Part shown: positions 17,611-26,783 of the stretch, in pieces | Numbering within the stretch: the first letter of the stretch is position 1 | Layout: every line of letters starts with the position of its first letter | Origin: Alteraquisediminimonas sediminicola | GTDB taxonomy: Bacteria > Pseudomonadota > Alphaproteobacteria > Sphingomonadales > Sphingomonadaceae | DNA: 64,000 nt | Reading direction: 5' to 3' | NCBI RefSeq assembly: GCF_019740335.1 | Contig: NZ_JAHXZS010000006.1 | Coordinates: forward strand, 62,001-126,000 | The notes under the pieces: generated by a model | Databases searched by the model: none | What the model saw: only the letters and a program-made list of their open reading frames with translations | What the model was told of the DNA's origin: nothing | Program-made: the position numbers and the translations under genes

Positions 17611-18952
17611 CCTTGCAACCGTGCGGGCGAACGACCCGTTCCCGATCAACGTCAATCAATTGAAAGTCACCGATCCGGTGAAGCTGTTGCCGACGCTCGA
17701 CCTTGCGGCGCTGTCAACGGTGGAACCCCAAGCCAAACGCTTTGCAATCGAGCGGCTGGCACCACTTGCAGAGGTGACGCTGTTCACCGGGCCGGGAAGC
17801 GGTGGCAAGTCGCTATTGGCTCAGCAATTGGCAACGGCTGCGGCTGCGGGCCTGTCGTGCCTTGGGCTGGGCGTGATGGCTGGGCCTGCAATCTATCTGA
17901 CCTGCGAGGATGATGCCGAACAATTGCATTATCGGCAGTCTCACATCTGCGCGTCGATGGGCGTTTCAATGGCGAGCCTTGCAGGTCGGTTGCACCTTGC
18001 CAGCTTGCGTGGCGAACTGGATAACGCACTTGGCATTTATGCATCTGATGGCACGCTGTCACTGACACCGGCATATCATCGCATTGCCCATATGATAGAG
18101 GCGACCGGCGCAAAGTTGGTGTTCCTTGATAACGTCGCGCATCTGTTCACCGGCAATGAAAACGACCGGGGGCAAGTCACCCGCTTTATCAACCTGCTGA
18201 ACAAATTGGCGGGCGATACAGGCGCGGCAATCCTGTTGCTGGGGCATCCGAACAAAAGTGGCGATAGCTATTCCGGCTCGACCGCGTGGCTCAATGCAGT
18301 GCGCTCTCAAATCACTATCGACCATGAACGCGATGCGGAAGGCAACGTGATCGATCTTGATGCGCGGGTGCTGACTGTCGGCAAGGCCAACTACGCACGC
18401 AAGGGCGAGGCGATGCGCTTCCATTGGCACAACTGGGCATTCGTTCGCGAGGATGATCTGCCGACCGATGCGCGGGCCGAAATGTCAGCTAATGCCAAGG
18501 CCGCAAAAGAGAACGCGGCGTTCCTGCGGTGCCTGTCGGCAGCGACCGAAAACAAGCGGGCCGTGTCTCATAACCCCGGCGTCAACTATGCGCCGACCGT
18601 GTTTATGAAGATGCCAGAGGGTAAGGGCTTCAACCGCAAGGCATTCGAACAGGCATTCGAACGGCTTCTCTACCTTGGTGAAATCGAGATTGATGCAGAA
18701 CTGTGGAGGGGTCCAAACCGGCATCCTAAATGCGGCATCAAGGCCGTTGAAATGTGCGCCAACCCCCCTGCGCTAACCCCATGCGCTGACCTGCGCCAAC
18801 CCCACAGCCAAGCCATTGAAATCAATGCGCCGACCCTGCGTGCGCCACCCCCCCTATATACTACGTATATAACCGGGGCGGGCCTTGGTGTCCCCGCCCC
18901 GGATGATGATGGAATAGACTGGGGCGATGATGGTCTGGACGCGGACCTATGA
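17600..18952 (+). CDS. RepA-like AAA family ATPase (replicative helicase type)
   Basis: 450 aa. A RecA-like core has Walker A GPGSGGKS at residues 64-71 and Walker B KLVFLD at 172-177. These features fit the AAA_25/RepA group of hexameric helicases used by plasmids, phages and satellites for replication. The C-terminal part after residue 290 is helical and probably binds a partner or DNA. The ATG at 17600 is chosen because AAAGG lies 9 nt upstream; an upstream frame start at 17564 lies deep inside the previous gene. An autonomous replication role is inferred from family and context. Confidence 0.82.
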   Translation: MPRDLATVRANDPFPINVNQLKVTDPVKLLPTLDLAALSTVEPQAKRFAIERLAPLAEVTLFTGPGSGGKSLLAQQLATAAAAGLSCLGLGVMAGPAIYLTCEDDAEQLHYRQSHICASMGVSMASLAGRLHLASLRGELDNALGIYASDGTLSLTPAYHRIAHMIEATGAKLVFLDNVAHLFTGNENDRGQVTRFINLLNKLAGDTGAAILLLGHPNKSGDSYSGSTAWLNAVRSQITIDHERDAEGNVIDLDARVLTVGKANYARKGEAMRFHWHNWAFVREDDLPTDARAEMSANAKAAKENAAFLRCLSAATENKRAVSHNPGVNYAPTVFMKMPEGKGFNRKAFEQAFERLLYLGEIEIDAELWRGPNRHPKCGIKAVEMCANPPALTPCADLRQPHSQAIEINAPTLRAPPPLYTTYITGAGLGVPAPDDDGIDWGDDGLDADL

Positions 18953-19049
18953 CCGGCGTGCGGCGGTTGAATGTGGTTCACGTCCCGTCCGTAGCGGGGA
19001 ACGAATCAATGCTCTTAATGGGAAGCTCCTCAACCGAATGGAGCTTCAT

Positions 19050-19208
19050 ATGACCGGCACCGCAACCCGCCTGCAAAACATCGCCAATGAGATTGGGAGG
19101 CTGTCGCCAGATTGGCGCAACCCCGAACGTTATTTCGAAAACCGACATGAGATCGAACGCGAGCTGAAGCGGCTTGCGCGTGAATTAAGGAACGCAAGTC
19201 ATGGCTGA
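19050..19208 (+). CDS. Small hypothetical protein (52 aa)
   Basis: It begins MTGTATRLQNIANEIGRLSP and is almost entirely helical and charged, ending HEIERELKRLARELRNASHG. GGAGC lies 7 nt before the ATG at 19050, while the longer frame from 18927 overlaps the ATPase end. It overlaps the HNH gene by 8 nt. No family is recognised; a short coiled-coil adaptor would fit. Confidence 0.6.
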   Translation: MTGTATRLQNIANEIGRLSPDWRNPERYFENRHEIERELKRLARELRNASHG

Positions 19209-19770
19209 TTGGCCTTACAATACCTCAACATGGGCGCGGCTTCGTCGTGCTCACCTGTCGATTGAACCACTGTGTCGCGGGTGCCATGCAATCGGGCGTC
19301 TCGTCGTGGCGAACACGGTTGACCATATCACGCCTATCAGTGACGGCGGATCTGCCTTTCCCGATCATGATGGCTTGGCGTCATATTGCCCAGCCTGTCA
19401 CTCAGCCAAGACAGCACGCGGGACTGAGGCGGGCGCAATCAAGAGCACAAAGCCAAGGAAGGGATGCAACCCGGATGGCTCGCCGCTTGACGCGGACCAC
19501 CCTTGGACTAAGCATGGGCCGCATGGAAGCAATCCTCTGGTATATCGTCCTCGCAATCAGCCGCATTGGCCTCTGGGTGGTAATGCACCCGCTGTTGGTA
19601 GCGCGGCTCCTCTTGGCAATGTTTGCGATCTGGGTAGTGGTGAAGATCCTGCGATTGATTGTTCGATGCGTGAGCTTTCTGCTCCGGATGCGGAAGAATC
19701 GCTCAGGGCCGACATCGTAGGACCGGCGCGGAACCTTCGAAATCAATTAGTTTCTAAGGGCCGTCGATAA
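19201..19770 (+). CDS. HNH endonuclease
   Basis: 189 aa. The HNH core is clear: a zinc-binding pair C25-x2-C28, the catalytic motif VDHITPISDGG (about 40-50), and a second pair C63-x2-C66 followed by H67-S-A-K. HNH nucleases next to terminase genes take part in DNA packaging in HK97-like phages and satellites. The usual family ends near residue 110 (GCNPDGSPLDADHPW); the remaining 80 residues are low in recognisable structure and overlap another open frame (19523-19720). The stop is coupled to the terminase start as TAATG. Confidence 0.85.
   Translation: MADWPYNTSTWARLRRAHLSIEPLCRGCHAIGRLVVANTVDHITPISDGGSAFPDHDGLASYCPACHSAKTARGTEAGAIKSTKPRKGCNPDGSPLDADHPWTKHGPHGSNPLVYRPRNQPHWPLGGNAPAVGSAAPLGNVCDLGSGEDPAIDCSMRELSAPDAEESLRADIVGPARNLRNQLVSKGRR
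19523..19720 (+). CDS. Possible small membrane protein overlapping the HNH gene
   Basis: 65 aa in a different frame from the HNH gene: MEAILWYIVLAISRIGLWVV, then PLLVARLLLAMFAIWVVVKI and a basic tail. Two clean hydrophobic spans with a positively charged end resemble a small holin-like or membrane-anchored phage protein. No good ribosome site is seen, and it may be a shadow of the HNH C-terminal extension. Confidence 0.35.
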   Translation: MEAILWYIVLAISRIGLWVVMHPLLVARLLLAMFAIWVVVKILRLIVRCVSFLLRMRKNRSGPTS

Positions 19771-20315
19771 TGGGCAAGCGTGGACCCGGCGCGGGCCGAT
19801 TGCGAGCCGCTGCACAAGCTGCACCTGCGATAGTGTCGCATCCTTGGGAGCAAGAGGGGATGCCGCCTGCTGAACAGGTATTGGCCTTCCTGCGGAGCCT
19901 GCCGATTGTTTCCGGCTTGAAGGCTGGCGAGACGATGGAGCCGCTCGACTTTCAGGAACAGTTCGTTCGTGGGATCTATTCCGATGTGGATGATTTAGGG
20001 CGTCGTCGTGTTCGGCTCGCTGCGCTGTCTGTCGCACGCGGCAACGGTAAATCTGCAATCCTTGCGGGCCTGTCACTGGCGCACCTGCTTGGACCGATGA
20101 CCGAACCCTATGGCGAATGCTATGCCGCTGCGCTTGACCGTGAACAGGCGGGCGTCCTGTATCGCATGGCGCGGGCTTATATCGAGGCAGTGCCTTGGAT
20201 GGCTGCGCGGGTGAACATCAAGGATTGGCACAAGGAAATCATTGACGAGGAATCGCAGTCTATTTGGCGGGCGCTGACGTCGGACGCACGAAAGGCGCAT
20301 GGCCTTACGCTTTGA
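19770..20315 (+). pseudogene. Large terminase, N-terminal fragment
   Basis: 181 aa, against about 500-550 for the family. The start MGKRGPGAGR and the ATPase Walker A-like ARGNGKS (residues 89-95) are typical of HK97-type large terminases, as is the segment SIWRALTSDARKAHGL at the end. After KAHGL the usual SPSFVVYDELAQ-like continuation is missing and the frame stops two codons later. The Walker B region and the whole nuclease domain are lost, so packaging activity is not expected. The break coincides with the start of the foreign insert. Confidence 0.82.
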
Positions 20316-20529
20316 CGACCTGTTTGTAGGGGACGATGCGTTGTTGGGCGCGGAGGGGGATGGCGCGAAGTCTGACGGGCTAGACTGACAGGAAGCGCCA
20401 ACATCGCTGACTTTTATCCATTAAGCTTTGATGTCCAATAGCGGCTGAACATTCAGCATCTGGGAAAACTATCGCTATCGTTGATTCCGTTCCTTTTCCA
20501 GCGTCAGGCACGGTCAGTTTTCGGAACGT

Positions 20530-20730
20530 CTATTTTGCCTTCTCCTTCATCTCGGCATATGCCGCGTCACGGGCTTGAGACGCCAGTGATTGAAGATATT
20601 GGCTTGCATCTTTGTAGGTCAGGAAGGGCCTTCCATCAACAATGATTGGGACTGAACGACCGTTGTAGATCCGGCGAAGCAACCGCCTTTGGGGCCTACT
20701 CAACGATTGGTCTTCTTCCGTCATTGCCAT
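20530..20730 (-). CDS. Small hypothetical protein in the insert
   Basis: 66 aa, basic N-terminal half (RPQRRLLRRIYNGRSVP) and a helical C-terminus (YLQSLASQARDAAYAEMKEK). No family is recognised. It is divergent from the HTH gene at 20819 with an 88-nt gap between them, the layout of a small regulatory pair, though nothing links their functions. Confidence 0.45.
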   Translation of the reverse strand: MAMTEEDQSLSRPQRRLLRRIYNGRSVPIIVDGRPFLTYKDASQYLQSLASQARDAAYAEMKEKAK

Positions 20731-20818
20731 TTTCCATACTATAATAGAGAGCGTGCGAAGCTGCTATTCTCAACCACACACACGATACTAACCGCCCACA
20801 ATTGTGAAAGAGGGAACG

Positions 20819-21094
20819 ATGACCGAGTCATTCACAAAGCAAGATATGTGTGAGCACTTTGCCCACTGCGTACAAGTGTTTGGCGGCACCACTGCTGCCT
20901 CGCGGCGCCTCGGTATAGACGAACGAGCTATCCGACGTTTTATCAATGGTGAGCGGCCTCTTGGCGCCGGCGTTCTAAAAGACACCGCGAACGCACTTCG
21001 CCTTCTTATCTCTGAAGCAGCAGCGGCGGAAGGTCATATCGCTGAGGCTTTCGGCACTGAGCTGAACGATCCGCAACCTAGCCTATCTAAATAG
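20819..21094 (+). CDS. Putative DNA-binding protein, Cro/XRE-like
   Basis: 91 aa. A helix-turn-helix is likely at GGTTAASRRLGIDERAIRRF (about residues 21-40), followed by a helical tail. GAGGGAACG precedes the ATG at 20819; an upstream GTG at 20804 is in frame but less likely. It lies inside the patchwork insert and could be a complete small gene carried along with it. Confidence 0.55.
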   Translation: MTESFTKQDMCEHFAHCVQVFGGTTAASRRLGIDERAIRRFINGERPLGAGVLKDTANALRLLISEAAAAEGHIAEAFGTELNDPQPSLSK

Positions 21095-21586
21095 GACGCC
21101 GCACCATTGTAGGTCTAGAAACAAAGGGTTGACATACGAACCACTGCCGCTTCCGTTACAGCGGCAGTGGCGAACTTAACCACAGGCGCCGGTCTCAAAG
21201 ACGAAAGGTAGCGTCCTGCGTGTAAGGTGGCCAGTCACCAGTACAGGTACAAGCTCAAAAGCCACTTACTTCGGGCATAATCATCCAGTTGAGCGCGCAT
21301 TTTTGTTATGTAAGTATCTGAATGGATAATATAATAAAAATTCCAAATGCGAAGGTTCGATTTCGGTTTGGATCTCAAGACACATTATCATTTTATACCA
21401 ATAACTTGTGGTGTGTAAACTTATCCCGAAGTTTCCGGCGCTTGCGCCATTATGAGCCGGTTAATTGTACCTCAAGAGACTGAAAATATTTTATAAATAT
21501 GCACTTAAATGAGGTGATTTCAGCCAGAGTCTCCGTGGTGAATTCTGCATCGACGGATTGGAAATCGGGCGGGGTGGTGGCGCTAA
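21095..21586. other. AT-rich gap in the insert, no gene seen
   Basis: About 490 nt, with its second half clearly more AT-rich than the surroundings. It contains a perfect 11-bp inverted repeat (21141-21151 with 21160-21170, CCACTGCCGCT arms, 8-nt loop) without a T-run. No coding frame or transposase remnant was recognised. Confidence 0.5.
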
Positions 21587-22815
21587 CAGTCGTCGGCTGG
21601 CAGTGACACGCAGAGCGCGGGTGGTCTCGAAGAGATTGTGGTGACCGCGCAGAAGCGTTCAGAAAACCTGCAAAGCGTTCCTATTTCGGTTGCAGCCGTG
21701 TCGGGTGAATCGCTTGAGCGCCAGAAGATTACCAACATCGCAGGGCTCGCGAACTCCATCCCGAATGTGCAGATCAATCAATGGGCCAATTCGCCGGATT
21801 CGGCGGTTTTCACGATCCGAGGCGTCGGCGTCAATGATCCGGATCCTTATGTTGGTACGACCGTGTCGGTTGTGGTGGATGGCGTGGTCGTTGGCGTCAA
21901 CACGGCGGCGTTGAGCAATTTGTTCGACATTGAGCGCGTGGAAATCCTGCGCGGTCCTCAGGGTACCTTGTTCGGCGCCAATACCACTGGCGGCGTCATC
22001 AACGTGGTGACCAAGCAGCCGACGGGTGAATTCGGTGGTGAGGCACAGGTCACTTATGGCAATTACAACCGTCTGGAATTGAACGCCGCCGTGAATTTTC
22101 CGTTGGCCGATCATTTGGCGGGCAAGATCAGCGTCCTCCACACGGGACGCGACGGCTATTTCAAGAATGTGCTGACAGGGGCCAATCTCGGCAAGGTCGA
22201 TATGACGAACCTACGCGCCTATCTGAAGTTTGATGGCGGGAGTGCGTATAATGCGACCCTGATCGGTGAATATGGACGTTCGCGCAATGATTCCCAGACC
22301 AATCTCAACCTCTCGGATTCGAGCTTGCTGATTTACGACCCGGTCTATAGCTCACCCAATAACAAGGGATATAGCCGCGGTCAGAGCACGGATCAGCCAA
22401 ATTATAATAATCGTGACAGCTATAGCGCCACGTTGACCCAGAATATTGGTACTGGGCTTGGCGATATTGTGTCGATCACGAATTATCGCAGCTACAACCA
22501 TGATCTGTACAGCGATGATGATGCCGTGCCTGCCGTACTCCTGCAGAGTCGCCGTCAGATCAAGCATGAACAATATTCACAGGAACTCCGCGATACTGTG
22601 AATCTGACCGATGCCGTGCAGATGATCTTTGGCGGCTTTGCCTTCCACCAGAAATACTCCCTTATTCAGGGTACCAAGCTCGATGGTTTCGCGCTCGGTC
22701 TGGGGCAGCCGCAGACGCAACGGCAACGCTCGACCTCACTTTCGGCCTTTTCGCAGCTCTATGCACAGCTGACGGACAAGCTACGTCTACAGGCCGGTCT
22801 GCGCTACGCCTATCT
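21587..22815 (+). pseudogene. TonB-dependent receptor fragment, both ends missing
   Basis: The frame opens directly at a mature-protein stretch, QSSAGSDTQSAGGLEEIVVT, with a stop just before it and no signal peptide. TonB box EEIVVTAQKR, plug domain (IERVEILRGPQGTLFGANTT) and early barrel strands follow normally. Similarity to a receptor stops at LRLQAGLRYAYL (near 22815); the frame then runs on with unrelated residues to 22972. A complete receptor of this type would be roughly 750-800 aa, so about half is present. Without export signal and barrel end it cannot work. Confidence 0.75.
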
Positions 22816-22972
22816 GCGGCACGGACGGCCGGTTCGCGCTCATCGTTGCTCAATCGTGTACATCAAAGCCGAAAAAATGGTGTCGTTATTCGGGGGTAGG
22901 GAGAGAAAGTCTGTCATTTGCTGTGTAACGAGCTTCACGCACCGCGAAAGCGCGGAATTTCCTAGGGTCTAG

Positions 22973-24649
22973 TCATCGCCTTTTTAGATTAACGCGTATG
23001 TCGTCGGTGAAGAGCCAGCCTTCGCTCCACGACGAGATGATGTTTCTGGAATCAAGCCATTTAACCAAGGCAATATTTTCGGGGCTGTTCATCAATCTCG
23101 GTGTTTGGTAGCCCGTCGTTATTTCCGAAAATGGTCGCGGGAGATTAGCCAGAACCACACGCACGTCGTCATCCGTCAGAACGGAATGACATTTGTTGAA
23201 GAGCGAGATTTGCGTCGCGATAGGCCTTGAATGCGTTATCAGGGAATGCGCGATATTCGCATCAAGCCGGGAAATGTTAGTGTCGATGCGGTCTAGGATC
23301 GGGCCGATAAGTGCCGCTCGCTCGGGAAGACCGTTAAGCGCGTTCAGGTCCATCAATTCGATTAGTGCGCGCTTGTCTTCATTGCCAATTTCAGCTCGTA
23401 GAAGTTGTTCTCGGAAATCGTCGTCGAGCGCAAACTTGCCTGGATCAGCCAGATATGTTTCGATGTTGGCCGCGACGAAAAGCGCCTGCAAGTCCGTTTC
23501 GTCGGCAAGCGCGTCCAGACTATCCTTGGTGAACGTGATTTTCCCTTCCGCTATCAGGATTCGAAGCTTGGTTCTTTCGAGGCCTTCGGGGAATTTCTTG
23601 AACGGCATCGGCAGCGCCTGCGCATATTCCTGATACGCGGCGTCACACAGCGTGGCCGCCTCGATGAGGAATTGGCGCAGAGGTTGTGTATTCGTGTCAC
23701 TCGGTATCGGGTCTGTCAGGATAGCCGCCCGGACATCTTCCTGATCGAGATAAGCGACGAGACTTTCCTTATCGAATCCCTCGCCTCCCATGAAGGTGAG
23801 GCAGTTCGCCCAGGTCGGTTCGATCGAATGCAGCTGGAACAGCATTGCATGCAATTTATCAGGCACATTTTCTAGAGATGGCAGCAGGGTCGCTTGTCGT
23901 CCCAGAAATTCCCTTAGATCATTTTCATCAAGATTATCACGGCGAATGATAGCCAGAATGGCTTGGGCATCCTCGTTCGAATTTTCTTGCAGCTCCAGTA
24001 GGACGTCATGCAAGTAGAGATCGAAATCACGCTCGATCCGCTCTATCAAAACAGCGTGGTTCGTCTCACGCAAGGTGGTGTAGTTCCCGGCGCGCAGCGG
24101 CTCGAGATCGTTTTCACCAAAGATCTCGTGATAGGCGTATTCTAGGTTGGCGATCGTGAGTTCGAAAAGTCCCTTTGAGAACATGGACCTTACAATTCCG
24201 GGGTGCTCCCTGATAGCGGCGAGATCCTGGACCTCGAAGCCGAGGCGCTCGAGCCGCTCCGGCACCAGTTCAGGTGCACGCACCAGAATATCAGGAAGGT
24301 TCGCCGAGACGAATTCCGGAAGCTCGTCGACATCGTTCGCTAGGGTCTCGAGCAGACTTTCAGACAGGCTCATGAGCAGTTGCGTTACGTGAGATAGATT
24401 TCGCGAGCTGGCGATGGCGGTCGGGACGAATTTTTTCCAAGCGCCGACCAGTCCCGAAAGTAACCCTGGTGCATCGCGGCCGCCTGCGTAATAGGCTTCG
24501 AAAAAGCCCTCGCAGCTGTCGAATTCGGATGAGAGAAACTCGAAAAGCTTCGACGTTTGATCGGCATAGCGGAGCCGATCACTCAAAAGACAGTCGACGA
24601 GCTTGACGTTTAGGACGTAGCTCTGGCGGAAGTCCTCATAGCCAGTCAT
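22973..24649 (-). pseudogene. C-terminal fragment resembling YobI-family P-loop NTPase
   Basis: 558 aa from the first Met after the junction (MTGYEDFRQSYVLNVKLVDC) to the stop. It is helical throughout, with no Walker motifs. The tail (CHSVLTDDDVRVVLANLPRP; WLDSRNIISSWSEGWLFTDD; final NLKRR) fits the C-terminal half of large YobI-like NTPases, which are about 1200 aa. The N-terminal P-loop half is missing. The frame continues without a stop into the adhesin-like fragment on the 5' side. The family name is a recollection and needs a profile search. Confidence 0.5.
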
Positions 24650-24654
24650 GTACG

Positions 24655-26190
24655 ACGAGCTTTCAACGTTCACTGTATCCCCATATTGGGTGTTGCTGAG
24701 CGCCGCAGTCGGAGCGATACCTGCCCCAACGTCGGTCGCTGTCAGTGACAGCTTGTTGGTCGCACTGTTGCCCAGAGCCTCGCCAAACTGCGTGTTGTTG
24801 GACACAGATAGTTTAGAATTGGAGAGGTCATAGTCGAGCGACTGATCGATACCAAAGGTCGTATTGACCGAGGTGGTCGAGCTGCTGTCGCTATCTACGG
24901 ACTGTTGGTTGGCTACCGAGTAGTTGGCCGAGGCATAAGCCGTCGGCGTGTTGGTGCCCTCGGCATAACCCTGCCCGCCGTCGCCAGTGCCGGAAAGGTT
25001 TGTCGCTGACGCTGCAAGCGTGTTGGCAGCCGAGTTACCGATCGATGATCCAAGCGCGACGTTGCTATTTACCGCCACAGAGCTGTTGTAAACATCAAAT
25101 GCCAATTCGGTGAGAGCACCAGCGTTATCGAGATCGCCAACCGTTGCCGAAACATCGGCACTGCTGGACTGTACGTTGACCACACCGCCGTCGCTGGCAA
25201 GATCAGTGGCAGCGAGAGTGAGGCCATTCGATGCCTTGTTGCTGGTAGCAAACGCACTGAACTGGTTACTGTTCGCAGTTACAGATGAGTCCGACGTCGC
25301 ATAGTCCACGAAATTCTTGACGGTGGCCATGTCGCCCAGCGTCGCACTCACAGCGCCAGTGCCCGTGCTCTGCACATTGGCCACACTAAAGGCTGCATCG
25401 GTCGTTACACCACCATCTGCGGCGGTATCGACATACGCAAAGCCAGCGGCGTCGGCCGGGGTCGACAGGCTGGTCGCAGTGACAGCCAGCGTATTGGTCG
25501 CATTTGTGCCATCCGCAATTGCCTGCAAGATGTTCGAGGACGCCGACATCGACGAGTTGTCGAGTGAGTCTGCCCAATTGGCGATTGTGTTCGGGCCTGA
25601 GGTGGTGACAGTTGCCGTAATGTCGGCAGTGTCGGCAATGCTTTGGACATTGGCTATGGTCGCACCATTGGTCACGCCACTGGCAACAGCATCACCGGCG
25701 TCCAGCGAAGCGGCAATGCTGAGGGTGGTGGCATTGGTAGTCACCGCACCCTGTGCCTTCGCAATGACGCTGTTGCTGTCGACGGCGAGAGCGCTGTTCG
25801 TGACGGCGCCGATCGCTTTGACGGAATAGGCCGATACGTCGGCATTGGCAGCAGTGGTCGCCGAAACGGCGCCACTCACGGATTGATCATTGAGCGTGGC
25901 AAAGGCGCCGCTCACGGTGCCTTCACCGTCATCGATCACGGCTGGAGCAATGACGTCGGCGCCGGTCAGCGTGACATTGGTCGCAGTGACAGCGAGGTTA
26001 TTGCTCGAAACGACCCCAGTGGCCTGCGATTGCAGCTTGTTACCGCTCAGCGTCAGCGAGGAGTCGGCCACAGTAGCGCCGGATGCCAAGCTCGCAGAGC
26101 CGGTCGTGCTGGCCGATACCGTGCTGTCCACATCGTTGGTTTGCTCTGCAACAATAGCGACACCGGTACCAACATTGACGCCCGAAGGCG
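24655..26190 (-). pseudogene. Repeat adhesin-like protein, internal fragment
   Basis: About 510 residues of Ser/Thr/Ala/Asn-rich sequence with degenerate repeats. Units of about 80-110 residues contain a SN-x-SS/SV-x-x-SN stretch, NTLAVTATSLS-type and ANVQS-type motifs. This composition is usual in very large secreted or surface beta-strand repeat proteins. No signal peptide, start codon or C-terminal export domain is present. On the 5' side the frame runs antisense into the prohead protease. It is fused in frame to the NTPase-like fragment at about 24650. Confidence 0.6.
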
Positions 26191-26237
26191 TTCGTGTCCA
26201 TTGAGGACGTGACGACTGCCGCTGTGGGCATCGCGTA

Positions 26238-26783
26238 ATGACTGTGGCGGCACCTCTTGAACGGCGAGCCTTTACGGAGGTTCGCACCGCTGGGCGGCGT
26301 ATCGAGGGGTATGCCGCCACCTTCGGGTCTGAGGCTGACTTAGGCAGCTTCAAAGAGACAATCGCCCCCGGTGCGTTCCGTGACGCGCTGGCGGGCGATG
26401 TTCTCGCCATGCTCGACCACGACCCCGGCAAAGTGCTTGGTCGGACCCGCTCCGGCACCTTGCGCCTGTCTGAGGATAGCAAGGGCCTTAAGTTCTCGCT
26501 CGACCTGCCAGACACTCAGGCGGGGCGTGATATTCTCGCTTTGGCCGAACGGGATGATCTGGGCGGCATGAGCTTTGGCTTTATGATTTCCAAAGGCGGC
26601 GAAAGCTGGAACGGCAATATTCGCACCCTCAGCAAGATCGCACTGCGGGAAATCTCCATCGTGCAGGCATGGCCCGCATATCCCGACACTGAGATTGCCC
26701 TTCGTGCGCTGATGACCGGCGCGGAAGCCAATCGACGCAAGCGGGCGCTCATTTTGGCGGAGGTGAGCCGTGCAGTTGATTGA
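26238..26783 (+). CDS. HK97-family prohead protease
   Basis: 181 aa. It matures phage or satellite capsids by cutting scaffold and capsid N-termini. The N-terminal YAATFGSEADLGSFKETIAPGAF-type segment (given as about residues 24-47), the LDHDPGKVLGRT motif with His at about 58, and the GGMSFGFMI motif (about 106-114) fit family U35. The start overlaps an upstream stop as TAATG (26236-26240), so the short open tail before it (26179-26238) is probably the true end of the preceding element gene. It overlaps the portal gene by 14 nt. No capsid protein is encoded nearby. Confidence 0.88.
   Translation: MTVAAPLERRAFTEVRTAGRRIEGYAATFGSEADLGSFKETIAPGAFRDALAGDVLAMLDHDPGKVLGRTRSGTLRLSEDSKGLKFSLDLPDTQAGRDILALAERDDLGGMSFGFMISKGGESWNGNIRTLSKIALREISIVQAWPAYPDTEIALRALMTGAEANRRKRALILAEVSRAVD

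Noticed and set aside
21141-21170. Inverted repeat as the end of an insertion sequence
   Set aside because: Arms are only 30 nt apart in total and there is no transposase nearby, so it is a hairpin and not a pair of IS ends.
25317-26212. Plus-strand open frames opposite the adhesin fragment
   Set aside because: Repetitive DNA gives long open frames on both strands. The minus-strand reading has the composition and repeat motifs of a known type of protein; the plus-strand products do not.
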